DNA of 64,000 bases, taken from positions 806,001 through 870,000 of the forward strand of contig OZ345382.1 in NCBI GenBank assembly GCA_977006965.1, read 5' to 3'. Under the pieces are notes generated by a model. That model had not been told where the DNA came from. It searched no databases and saw only the letters and a program-made list of their open reading frames with translations. Source of the DNA: Phymatolithon calcareum (lineage: Eukaryota; Rhodophyta; Florideophyceae; Hapalidiales). How positions within the stretch are numbered: the stretch's first letter is position 1; the number at the start of each line of letters is the position of its first letter. Below, in pieces: positions 23,382 through 33,003 of the stretch. Made by a program: the position numbers and the translations under genes.

Positions 23382-23783
23382 GTGGAGTCTGAGGAGGAAC
23401 GCGTCGTGCTCAAGGAGCTCGAATGTACACACTTCGCTACGATTTTTTCTTCAGACGGTCGCAAGAAGCAGCACTCTGAATCACGTGAGGATTCTTCTAA
23501 GAAAAAAGCTGAACTGGTGTCAAGCGCAATCCGTAAAGCATTAGAAATGCTTCACACTCGTGTCATCCACATATCAGCAACAGGAAGCGACTCAATTGTG
23601 AAAGATATTGATGTATCTCAGGTTGATCTGTCTCCTCTTGCTCGTGGCTGGGCGAGAAGAAGTAAGTCTAAGTCCCCAATCGGCACAAAGTACATTCAAA
23701 AGTATCGGGAGGAGATTCAGTCCATGTTTAATGCTGGAAGCTTAGACAGTGCAAGAAAGATGAGCGCCGCCGGAATGCGATAA
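23382..23783 (+). pseudogene. composite-repeat ORF with C2H2-type motif (copy 1)
   Basis: An open frame without an ATG encodes about 133 residues. Copy 2 preserves CPHCAKIFSSEGRQKQH, a C-x2-C...H zinc-finger-like start, which is damaged here (ECTHFATIF). The rest is hydrophilic and ends DSARKMSAAGMR. I do not recognise the family. It is the more complete of the two copies at the 3' end. It probably belongs to the composite element rather than to a LINE, because both copies keep it at the same place. Confidence 0.55.
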
Positions 23784-24026
23784 CAATTGCTTCATAATAT
23801 CGTGGAAGATTCGACATACTAATTCAGATGGATTTGACTCGAATTATTGTAGCGCCAGGCTCAAAAGAACCCGACGCCACATGGGTGAAAAATCCGAAGA
23901 GAGGAGAGACAAGAAAAGAGCGGGAGAGACTAGAGAGAAAGAGGAGGAAAGAAAGACAAGCCAGCATAACCCCCAATAGATACCAGACACCACACAGAGT
24001 AAGCGTGTAGACCACCCACGAAGCAC

Positions 24027-25709
24027 CTCAAATGTCTTCCGCGAGCGTGGCGTCAAGCTACTCTGATCCCTCTGTACAAGAAAGGCCCACCCCATGTTGC
24101 AGCGAACTACAGACCTATATCGCTATTAAGTCAAGCCAGGAAAATCATCGATTCCGCACTCGACTCATACATAAGGGAACACTACCGTTTCAACAGTGCC
24201 CAGCTAGGTTTCCGAAAAGACAAGAGCACATATATTGGGATACTCCGTGCAAAATGTGCCATGAAAGATGGGCATCCTTTTGTCGCGGTTCTTGACCTCT
24301 CTGCAGCATATGACAGGGTGCCACGAGACATCCTCATGAAAAGACTCGAGTAGAAGCTACCCGACGAAATAACAAGGATGGTGGCATATCTTCTGAAACC
24401 CTCGTGGGTTACGTCAGCAGGCGATGATACACGAACATGGTGCATTATCGATCGAGGAGTACGTCAAGGGTCCCCACTGAGCCGTGCCTGCACAATATCT
24501 TCATGGACACATTCGCGGAAGCGGTCTCCAACGTCCCCAGCGACGTCTCTGAAAATCCAGCGCAACTGTTCGCTGACGATGTCCAGCTGCAATCAAAGGA
24601 TGGAGAAGGAATGCAGAAGCTACTTGATATAGCGACTACCTGGGCGAAGGAAAATGGTATGATCTGGAACACAAAGCCAGGAAAGAGCGAGATCCTTAAA
24701 TACAAGGGACTCAGGAAACACACCTTCCACATGGCGGGTCGAGTTCTTCATCAAGCTTGGAGGCTCTCGTATCTCGGTATAAGCATGAACCACAAAGGCG
24801 TAACAGACGACATGGCGCTATCAAGAGTACGAAATGCAGTGGGGTGCATACACAAACTGCGGGAAATTGGAGTCAATGTTCGAGGCTTTCAGCCTGTGAC
24901 ATGCATTAGAATCTTCAAGTCGCTTATTTTGCCAAAGTGGGAGTATGCACTCCACGTCACGCCTCTGACAAAGCGATTACAATCAGCAATCGAATCTGCA
25001 GAAGGTTTATTGTTCAAGTATGTTTTTGGGACATATGCCCAGCACCGCCATGGAAGAATGCGAGTTCTGTGCCGACTAGAACCACCTGCCATGAGGAGAA
25101 GACACCAAGCAGAAAGATTCTCTGCGAGTCTAGTGAGACAGAAGAAGCGCCTCGACGAAGCAGATGAGTATTCTGGGAGAGATGAAGACATTAAGGAGGC
25201 AACCAAGGACATAGAGTGCCTCAAGAAATATGAAGATCTGCAGCAAGCTCTCGATAAAGCCAAGGAGGGCTCAGTCTCAAAGAAAGGGCGCCGAAAAGAA
25301 ATAATTGAGTTATAGGCAGAGGAAGAAGAGGGAAGATCGCTCGAGATACCAACTGATTCGAACAATCTACCGATGGTTCTCCGCGTAAGAGAAAGGTCTA
25401 CACGGTTGCGATGCCTACGGTTGATATTCAATAGAGCACCGCTTTGGAGAAAATCAGTACTTGGTGCATACTTTGGTGTCACAGCCGTGATTGAGCTGGT
25501 CGCGCTCCAACGCATTCTATCTTCATCCAAGATTAGTCCTGAAATTGAATATGAATGTAAGCGACTCACTGGAGCACTTGTTGGGAGAGAAAGACGAATC
25601 AAGGATATACTGAATAGTCAAACTACGTGAGCTTAGAAAATCGTGCGAGCGGCCCTGTTACTCTTCAAGAGAGGCCTTGGGAGCTTTTAAAATAAATCAA
25701 CACATATCC
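24027..25709 (+). mobile_element. LINE-A: 5'-truncated non-LTR retrotransposon with broken reverse transcriptase
   Basis: It is flanked by the 12-bp duplication cccacgaagcac at 24015-24026 and 25710-25721; copy 2 has the empty site near 42660. Fragments in shifting frames give LYKKG, then VAVLDLSAAYD, QGSPLS, the catalytic FADDV and a C-terminal thumb region. The longest piece is 24437-25315. A stop follows the palm region near 24351 and frames change around 24300-24480. The endonuclease is missing. The 3' end reads gagcttttaaaataaatc, as in LINE-B, so both belong to one family. It is non-functional. Confidence 0.9.
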
Positions 25710-26062
25710 CCCACGAAGCACAGCCCATAGCCTTGCGGGAACACAAGCGGTCGTAGTGATCAACATGAGCGCGAGGCTACGCCATGTAGGGCCAGGAAAG
25801 CTCCTTGAGGTGCAAATGAGAGTAGACTTCGGCTTATACCGGAAAGAAGCCGCGCCGCCCACGGAGCACACTCCAAAACGTTACGGGAGCACAGGTAGAC
25901 ACGAAGATCTAGTTCGTATACGAGGCTGCGCCGCGAGGGGTTGGGCTAGTCTCGACGATAGCAGCGCACGCGTCGTAGTGACGCGCGATGAAGAACAGAG
26001 AAACGAAAAGAACGGTAAAAGAATGTTACAAAAGGCGAGGACATGGAAGCAGGCAGACAGAG

Positions 26063-26328
26063 AGAAGCCATTGAATGCACGTAGAGAAAAGCAAGAGCTT
26101 CAGTTCCGCTTCTTTGCACGTATCAGGAAAATGATAAGAACGGAAAAGGCATTAGACTCCATACTACTCTACATCGTCACCATAATTGACAATATGGAAA
26201 ACGACGAGTCCCTGTATTAGGGACCAGGCGATATACTAGAATGAACAAGTTACGAAAAGCTGCTCCCGTACAGTCTTAGGAGTGTTAATGAGGGCTTTCA
26301 AATAAACAACTGAACAGTTGCAAAAAAG
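26063..26328 (+). mobile_element. LINE 3' tail, 5'-truncated
   Basis: It is flanked by gacagag at 26056-26062 and 26329-26335 and is absent at the matching point of copy 2 (near 42990). It encodes the last residues of a reverse transcriptase ORF ending MENDESLY, close to the LINE-C ending MENEEGLY. It then ends in ggctttcaaataaac and an A-rich tail. Confidence 0.75.
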
Positions 26329-26952
26329 GACAGAGATAAGCGCGACTTGCCAGAAGAAGAGTCAGTGTTCAGCTGGAGGACACTAGACAGCCTTGCGGGA
26401 ACTCCAGCAGTCGTGCAGTTCTGACACGGGCGTGAGCCTTCGCCTTGGTTAGGATTGATACGTTCGGCGATAAAATTGCCGACGTCGCAGCCATCTTGAT
26501 GCGGACGGACGGCGGCGTCATCCTTGATACGGTGACCTTGCTGGGTCGTCCACTTTGGAACGGGCGCACGAAAAGGGAAAAGGGAAACTTGCACGCGATT
26601 GTTTCCGAGCTTGCTGGCACGGCGAAATGGTTGCGGACAAGAAGGGTGGGAAGAACTCGAACTCCGCGTGGTCGAAGGGACGTGCAGGCGAAGTTGAGCA
26701 CGCGACGATCCGAGCAGACGAGACGAAATCCGAAGAACCCCCCCTTCCTTTACTCAGAGGAAGGAAATAAGTACCTTATGTACTTCAAACTACGCGAAAG
26801 ACAGCGCTACAGCGTATAAATACTCGAGAGACACGTGCCCGTACGGCCCATCAGATCACCTACTACGAGCAGCGTGACTATCGCGATCCAAGTTGTGCGG
26901 CGTGCAGTCGCGAGAGGAAAAAGCGACCGCCTTGGGACAGCGACATAACAGC

Positions 26953-27242
26953 TCCACCTGTGGTATAGTGGTAAAACTGCCTCCGCGCACTGTGCGCATG
27001 TTTCGGTAGGATGCAGGAACGAATGTGAGGTCGCCGGTTCGAGTCCTGTCACAAGTAAGAATTGAATTAAGTTCCGCGAAGGGCACACGGATTTCGCCGT
27101 GTAGTGGTGTGCCGCAGTATTCGCGTGAAGCAGTTACGCGAGTACGCAGAATGAATCCAGCTCGTGAACATCTTAGAGGCCCCCTAGATGTGAGGTACCT
27201 TAGTGTAGCTCGAATATCATGCAATTAACAAACAAACAAACA
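26953..27242 (+). mobile_element. tRNA-derived SINE (290 bp)
   Basis: A pol III A box (tggtatagtgg, 26961-26971) and a perfect B box (ggttcgagtcc, 27036-27046) lie in a tRNA-like head at 26956-27056. Its acceptor ends ACCTGTG and CACAAGT pair at 6 of 7 positions, and the head resembles a glycine tRNA. A tRNA-unrelated body follows and ends in an (aaac)n tail. The flanks carry an 11-bp duplication, gacataacagc, at 26942-26952 and 27243-27253. The inverted paralogue near 13380 has the empty site. Confidence 0.88.
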
Positions 27243-27381
27243 GACATAACAGCGGGCGAGACAAATATATCCGCAATGCGTCAAAAGGAAGAGAACGGCA
27301 ATAATCCATATCTGCGAAGCCAAGGTACACAATTCCGAACATTTATGTAGTCACGATCCATGAATTTCTGGAAGTCGATGC

Positions 27382-27696
27382 TTGGAAAACTCTGCCAGCA
27401 GACGGCCTCAAACTCTTGAGAGAAAATTCCAATATAACGATGGTTCATACCTGGTGGACTTTCCTCCTGAGAAAAGCATAAGAGGGAAGATCAGCATGCT
27501 CAAACAGATGCACAAGAAGAAATCGTATCTTTCTTCAGAGACAGAGTCCGAGTTACTCTTATCTGCATTGGATACGCTACACTCGAACAATGTGTCCATC
27601 TCAGCAGACGAACTTGCAAAAGCGGCTTCATATTTCTCGTCCGGAGCACATTTTGCTCTTAGGAATACTTCTAAAATCGGCCAGAGAGCTGCATAG
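27382..27696 (+). pseudogene. composite-repeat ORF 2 fragment (copy 1)
   Basis: An open frame without an ATG encodes the shared C-terminal region with ISMLKQMHKKKSYLSS and the end KIGQRAA. The frame just upstream (EFLEVDAWKTLPADGLK) is offset, so the gene is broken. Its partner is at 46605-47210. The protein is highly basic and serine-rich, and I do not recognise the family. Confidence 0.5.
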
Positions 27697-28020
27697 CAGA
27701 ATGAATAATCCCCGCAATATTAACATCCAACAAAAATCCAAGGAAAAACCCAATGTGCTGTAATCCCAACTGCGTGGACTGCAGCTCCGTCTCTGGAATA
27801 AGGTACTTTTTTTTTTTCCTTTCAAGTTTATTTAAAAGCCCCACAGACTTCCGAAGATATGGGCAAGGCTTCCTCTGGTGCTACCTACCTTTGTGTAGCT
27901 CACAAAACGTCCACTAGAATCGCAGACGGGAAAACTTAGGACTCAAAGTAGTCCTATCTCAGTCCTCTACGGGATTGTTGGTGCTTGGACTCGACCACTT
28001 TTTGCCTTGCATTCTGCGGA

Positions 28021-29706
28021 TTAATACAGGCCTTCTTCGTTCTCCATGCGTTCTATGAGTGTCTTGCTAAATAGTAAGAGCTCATCTAGCGCCTTTTCTG
28101 TTTCCAGTCGTTTTTCTCCTTCGAGTTCGTACCCTGCTAGCGTGCGTTCAAGGGTCTCCATATGCTCTCTGGCTCTGGTGCCGAATTCTTCAGTCATACT
28201 TGTTGTTGACACCTGTGGGAATCTGCCACAGGCATACTGCAGTGCGAGTTGTCTGTGCTTCACCTTGGGGAACTTGAGGATTGCTGGCAATTCTCTTGTT
28301 TTGTCGTATGGTATCTTTCTTTTCCGCTTCGATTCTAGGCGGTCTCCTTCCATTTCCAGAAATTTCGATCGAAGTGCTTGCGACGATTGGTTTGCTTGGA
28401 TATGCTTTACCGCTTCACCGAACGGCTCTCTGGTCTCCATCGCGGCGATATCTTTCTTCGTGTACTGCCATTCATCGTTGTTTCTTCTTTCTGGCACTTC
28501 CTTTGAATACATACGTTCTTTCGCCTTGTTCCTTCTCAGCATTTTGAAGGCCAACATTTCTCGTCGATGTGCGGCCGCCTGGATCCGGCACAGGAGACGG
28601 AGCCTATCCGTCCTTCCTCGGGCCAGTGGCCCGAATACTTGATTGACGAATGTTGCTTCTACTTCCTTGACGGCATTTTGTACGTCTTCTGTCCAGGGCG
28701 TTAAGTGCATTGCGTACTCCCAGCGTGGCTGTACTAGTGCCTTGTATATCTGAATACACTTCTGTATACTCAGCCCTTTCTTGAACACTCCCAGTGTACG
28801 CAACTCGTACACGGCCGTCCTTGATTTCTTTAGTCGTTGCATCATTAACGTATCTGTAACTCCTCCGGGGTCTAGGGATACTCCAAGGTACGTGACCTCC
28901 GGAACTTGTGCTAGCACCTTGTTCGCTAGCTTGAATGTCTTGCCCAATGTTTCTTCTGATTCGAGGACTTCGCTTTTCCCTTGTTTAGTGTTCCAAGTCA
29001 TCTCTCGCTCTTGTGCCCATTGGGTAGCTATATCCAATAGTCCTTGCAGTGCCGCGGGTGATTTCGCAGAGAGAAGAACATCGTCTGCGAAGAGGATAGC
29101 CGGTACTTCAGCCCAGGTTTTTGATGCCCGGCTCATTCGTTCTGCGAATTCATCCATGAAGATGTTGTAGAGGCTTGGACTGAGAGGGGACCCTTGTGGG
29201 ACTCCCCTGTCCACTAGAAACCAGTTCCTGTTCGCATCACCAATTGTTGCTACCCAGGATGGTGTCAAGAACGCCTCTGCCATTGCGCAGATCTCATTGG
29301 GCAGTACTTGTCTCATTCTGTTCACCAGGTGTACTCTCGGTACTGTGTCGTAGGCAGCCTTAAGGTCCAATACTGCTACACATCTCTGATCCTCTTTTAG
29401 TAGCTCAGTAGCTCTTAGGATGGCCAGTTCAGTGCTCTTCCCCTTTTGGAACCCAAGCTGATACCAGTGGTTTGCGTATACTGTGCGCAGCTTCATATCG
29501 ATAGCTGTCTCAATAATTTTCCTTGCGTGGCTCAGCAAAGAAATCGGTCGGTAGTTTCCGGGGTCCTCATGTGCCCCCTTCTTGTGTATTGGGACGAGGA
29601 GCGCTTTCTGCCAGTGCAGAGGCGTGTCTCCACACCTCCCGCAGGCCTCCCACAAGGCTGTAAGCACTTCGGCGTTGATGAAGAACGCTGCCCCGCTGAA
29701 GACCAA
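28021..29706 (-). pseudogene. LINE-C reverse transcriptase (5'-truncated)
   Basis: A 561-codon uninterrupted frame without an ATG at its 5' end begins inside the region before the fingers domain (LTALWEACG). It continues through NYRPISLLSH, VAVLDLKAAYD, GVPQGSPLSP, the catalytic FADDVLL, and the thumb and C-terminal region ending MENEEGLY. This order is that of non-LTR retrotransposon reverse transcriptases. The catalytic aspartates appear intact, so the enzyme part is well preserved, but the copy lacks its own start and endonuclease and cannot be autonomous. It is related to but distinct from LINE-A and LINE-B. Confidence 0.92.
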
Positions 29707-29839
29707 GTCAAGAGTGCTGACCCCGAAACATTCCGCGAACCGACGCGAAGTATCAGAAATCGTGCTACGTGCTGAATGTATGAAACCATCGATATCATAC
29801 CCGGTGCAAGACTAGTTGTCGCCGACGCGGAAACCGGAA

Positions 29840-30195
29840 CCCGCGCCGATAGTCCCCACCGAAGTTGTCCCCCCGAGCGAGGTTCCGTTTTTGGAGCCGC
29901 GCAAGATGTCCCCCCAAGTGGGTTTCCGTTGAAGGCCCCCCGAAGTTGTCCCCCCCCGAGCGAGCCTCCGTTGACGAACGCCACCCTCCAATTTGCCCCC
30001 CGCGAGCGAGAGCGAGGCCTCGTTGAAGAGCCTCCCGAAGTTGTCCCCCCGAAAGAGCACTCGTTGAAGAGCGCCTACCTGTAGCTGTCCCCCCGAGCGA
30101 GCTCTCGTTGAAGAGCACACCCCCTGATGTTAAGAGCCCACAGAAGTTGTCCCCCGAGAGGGCTTCCCTTTATTAGCCCCCCGGAAGTTATGCGA
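29840..30195. repeat. C-rich minisatellite
   Basis: About seven or eight imperfect units of roughly 40-50 bp share gaagttgtcccccc, gagcgag and cgttgaagagc. Several frames stay open across it because the unit is stop-poor. The repeated GDNFGG and related peptides on the minus strand are therefore not good evidence of a gene. Confidence 0.8.
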
Positions 30196-30573
30196 GCGCG
30201 CCGAGAAGACCTCCGACTGCGGAGGTTTGCCGTACTCGGCAATTTTTACTGCGAAGAAGAAGAACGTAGCAAGTGATGGATACTAGAGTTGGAGATGATG
30301 AAGATGAGTGCAGCAATTGTGATTTGGGAACATAATTGTTACACAGGGTAGTTACTGAGACCCAAGCTGCTCTGTTGTTGGTGAATACCGGCGTTGAGGG
30401 CTTGTAAAATAAAAACATACAATTTCCCCCCCCCCCCCACTTCGGCGTTGAGCGATATATCGACTTTTATGGAATAAGGTACTGTAATGAAATCGTTTTT
30501 TTTTACATACTGGCAAGGTTTGCTAACAGTGCCTCTTTTCAAATGGTCACTACACTTGAACAAAATGGAGTAG

Positions 30574-30801
30574 ATGGTCGAGGAGAGCACGTCGAGAGCT
30601 TTCGATTCATGTTCTTTAGGTATTTTTCCGCGAAAAAGAAGAAGATATCTCTCTCTGCTAAATCTTCCCCAAAATCAGCGAAAAAAAGGTGTCTTCTCGC
30701 ATGAAGTCGCTGTCAAAACTGCATTTCGTGAATTGTTGGTACCGTTTATCGATTTGCACTCCTGTGATGTTCTGCACGGTCGAGCACATGCAGACAAATG
30801 A
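30574..30801 (+). pseudogene. short ORF near the right end of the composite repeat (copy 1)
   Basis: The start matches the ORF at 60910-61107 (MxEE..SRAF and LGIF, then KKGVFSHE). The two diverge by indels afterwards. The ORF spans the right inverted repeat at 30688-30719, so coding status is doubtful. Confidence 0.3.
30688..30719 (-). repeat. right 32-bp inverted repeat of the composite element
   Basis: It reads ggtgtcttctcgcatgaag and ends tgtcaaaac. It pairs with 22134-22165 at 27 of 32 positions. A further pair inside, tttttccgc against gcggaaaaa, extends the symmetry. Confidence 0.75.
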
Positions 30802-30939
30802 CTCGGTATGCAGTGGAGCGCTATAGACCGCATTCTGAAGGTACATGGGGTACATGTATATGTTTTCGCATGGGCGGAGCAGAATCCCTTCGGTTGCTGC
30901 GAAGGGACGCTTCCCAAAAGGGCAACGCAGGAGGCAGAG

Positions 30940-31565
30940 AAAGCTCTAGGGAAGCTATAAGTTTCTCGACTAAGCTTCGCGTTGCGACATGGAATTGCGG
31001 CGGTCTCTCGATGCCGACGTGTCCAGGGACCCCACTATCGATGTGGAGCAACGCAGAAGCCTTCGTGACACCCATGAGAGGATACGTTGCGCGGGCAAGC
31101 AGCCGAGGAGCGAGCACGGCGGCGGAAGTGGAGAAGACGTGCAACACCGAGCAAGAAGTCGGTTTCCAGAGAATACCTAAAATACCAGCGGTATGCCGTT
31201 GCCGGCAGAGCGTCTATAGAGACGATGTCAACGCCCTTAATCAATAGGGACTTACGCGAGTACCGCGCCACGTGCCAGGCGCGGTTACGACATGCTATCG
31301 GATCAGCTGTCAAACGAGCTCGGTGCACTGATCACCGAGCTGCAAAATGTGGCGCAATGAACACACAATGACGCCTCGCTGCCGGGGGTCGTCTACGGCG
31401 AACAATACAGGAGTTCTGCAATTTAGATGGAATATCTGAGATCCTAAGTTTTTCCGCCCGCCCCTCTGGCGGTGCGTTTTCGTAAGCTACACAAAGGTAG
31501 GTAGCAACTGAGGAAGACTTGCCCTTATCTTCGGAAGTCTGTGGGGCTTTTAAATAAACTTTGCT
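30940..31565 (+). mobile_element. internally deleted LINE (endonuclease start joined to 3' end)
   Basis: Near 30970-31005 the plus strand encodes KLRVATWNCGGLS, the start of an apurinic-type LINE endonuclease. The frame degenerates after that. From about 31440 the sequence matches the LINE-C 3' UTR (cacaaaggtaggtagca through ggggcttttaaataaact). The reverse transcriptase is missing between the two parts. Confidence 0.65.
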
Positions 31566-31838
31566 CAAAAAAACTATCGATGTAGTATTGTGCGCCAGAG
31601 ACATACGATGGAGTTGGCTTGGACACATCCTTAGGATGGACGAAAGTCGCTTGGTTCGTCAAGTGCTACTGCACTGCGTCCGACCAACGCCAGAGTCAAT
31701 CTTTGGCGACGTCCCGGAACCTCGACGTGCAAGCAGCAGTCAAACTCGCAGCAATTAGATTAGAATGGAAGAAGCTTAGGCCCTCAAAGTGTTGCAAGCC
31801 CCACAAGTGGAATACGCAAAATGAATGAATGAAAGGTT
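31566..31838 (+). mobile_element. LINE 3' fragment with atga tail
   Basis: It encodes IRWSWLGHILRMDESRLVRQ, a motif typical of the C-terminus of LINE polyproteins. It ends in the same aaaatgaatgaatga tail as the copy at 195-363. It abuts the previous LINE tail directly. Confidence 0.7.
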
Positions 31839-31854
31839 ATCGCCTGAAACTTAA

Positions 31855-31989
31855 GGGACCGGCCATGATGCGGATTCACGAGGGACGTCACAAGGGAGCG
31901 ATTTTGGTCCAAAGAAGCCCGCCGGTGCCCCGAGGGACCGAAATCACGCCTGCGGGACTACCGAGTGGTTTCGAATCATGGCCGGTCCC
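31855..31989. mobile_element. small MITE (135 bp), possibly MULE-type
   Basis: The ends GGGACCGGCCATGAT and its complement form a 15-bp exact inverted repeat. The flanks gaaacttaa (31846-31854) and gaaagttga (31990-31998) match at 7 of 9, compatible with an old 9-bp duplication. Confidence 0.6.
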
Positions 31990-32158
31990 GAAAGTTGACG
32001 GCGATAACCGGCTTATCAGCCCTGGGAGATACAGGAATTGGTGGTTTTCGGCTAAATTTTTTATTATTGACTAAAACATGCAATTTGATGATCACACAGG
32101 GGTGCTTGTCATTGCACTACGGTACTAGAGTCCTTACGCAGTGACAATCCAGCGGAAC

Positions 32159-32599
32159 TCACTCTTTTAATGATGATAAGGTCGTCTTGGGGCTTGAAGT
32201 AGCGATTCGGAGACGAGAGGGTGACGAATAGCACCAGCTACCCGTCCCTGTCCAACCAAGCACAAACTTTTCGAAGTCCGCCTTTACGGCGAATGGAAGC
32301 ATGATGCGGGCAAAGGACTCCACTTTGTCGCCCATGCACGATTGGAAGTTCTCCAGATAATCGCAAAAGCCCTGCACCAGTGGGTGATACTCTTCGATTT
32401 TGGGCACACCGTCCCCCTCGACCCACATACACATGAGAGTGGATACGTCAGTGAGCGCAGGTGGCCACAATACTGTGATACGGAGATATCTGCTGTCCTG
32501 CACGCTCACCCGCAAATCGCCTGGACGCTCTCCGATGCCAGTGGAAAGCAGCACCGCCACTGATATACTCTTCTGTCCTTCGAGATTAGGTGCTTCCAT
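32159..32599 (-). CDS. hypothetical protein, 146 residues
   Basis: It has an ATG start and an open frame, but the family is not recognised. The first third, with SVAVLLSTGIGE, LRVSVQDSRYLRITV and LWPPALTDV, looks beta-strand-rich. The middle has IMLPFAVKADFEKF. It has no signal peptide or membrane segment. It is followed by nothing obviously co-transcribed and lies between MITEs and the membrane-protein gene. It could be a gene fragment. Confidence 0.4.
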   Translation of the reverse strand: MEAPNLEGQKSISVAVLLSTGIGERPGDLRVSVQDSRYLRITVLWPPALTDVSTLMCMWVEGDGVPKIEEYHPLVQGFCDYLENFQSCMGDKVESFARIMLPFAVKADFEKFVLGWTGTGSWCYSSPSRLRIATSSPKTTLSSLKE

Positions 32600-32639
32600 T
32601 TGCTTAGCAGATAAAGAGGCTTAAACTCCAATGGCCGGC

Positions 32640-32775
32640 GGGATGACATGGGATATGTCACCCCGCGGGGAATGAAATTTTGGGGAATAATTTGGCCACT
32701 TTTTACCTCGGCGGGAGGCATGGAATATGTCACCCGGCTGGGCGTTGCTGGCGAGAGACATGGGATATGCAGTAG
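32640..32775. repeat. three imperfect copies of an 18-bp motif
   Basis: acatgggatatgtcacc near 32645, gcatggaatatgtcaccc near 32718 and acatgggatatgc near 32758 occur in the otherwise featureless 32600-33003 spacer. I see nothing else there. Confidence 0.5.
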
Positions 32776-33003
32776 GCCCTCTCCGAAGTCCCAGAAAGGC
32801 AAAGAGGGCATGCCCTACCCTTCTTGAGGTCCGTACGGGGTGTTCATGTCTAATCACAGTTGCTTTGGAGGTTGGCAAAGCATCCACGCATTGCCATTTC
32901 GACTGCAAGTTACATATCTGGACTTCACGGTGAGCGCGAGACACGGTCTACATGGTCATGCAAAAGACATGTTCGCCATTTCCGCTCTCTCTGAAGACTG
33001 AAG

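Larger units (their letters stand above)
27808..30469 (-). mobile_element. LINE-C insertion with 14-bp target duplication
   Basis: It is flanked by tggaataaggtact at 27794-27807 and 30470-30483; copy 2 has a single uninterrupted copy near 53601-53614. On the minus strand it holds a minisatellite, a reverse transcriptase ORF, a 3' UTR ending ggggcttttaaataaact, and a poly-A tail (the T run at 27808). The endonuclease is absent. The 5' side past 29706 is a patchwork that includes a 13-C run at 30426 and another LINE-like tail near 30400, so the insertion may be compound. Confidence 0.85.
20539..30719 (+). repeat. composite repeat, copy 1 (with nested insertions)
   Basis: Blocks in order match copy 2 at 38785-61049. 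They are 20539-21071, 21543-22346, 22904-23757, 23758-24014, 25722-26055, 26329-26520, 27310-27742, 27753-27807 and 30484-30719. Between them lie a hAT MITE, a solo LTR, LINE-A, a LINE tail, a SINE and LINE-C, each absent at the matching point of copy 2. Net length without insertions is about 4.5-5 kb. It starts immediately after the bZIP gene. Confidence 0.8.

Noticed and set aside
26956-27056. Functional intron-containing glycine-type tRNA gene
   Set aside because: The variable region is too short, the D and T stems have mismatches, and the block is bounded with its A-rich-tailed body by a target duplication. A SINE head explains it better.
29795-30120. Gly-rich repeat protein (GDNFGG) on the minus strand
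   Set aside because: Three frames stay open across the stop-poor minisatellite; there is no independent support for coding.
30426-30438. 13-C run as telomeric or G-quadruplex element
   Set aside because: An isolated homopolymer within a compound LINE insertion; no repeated G-tract pattern around it.
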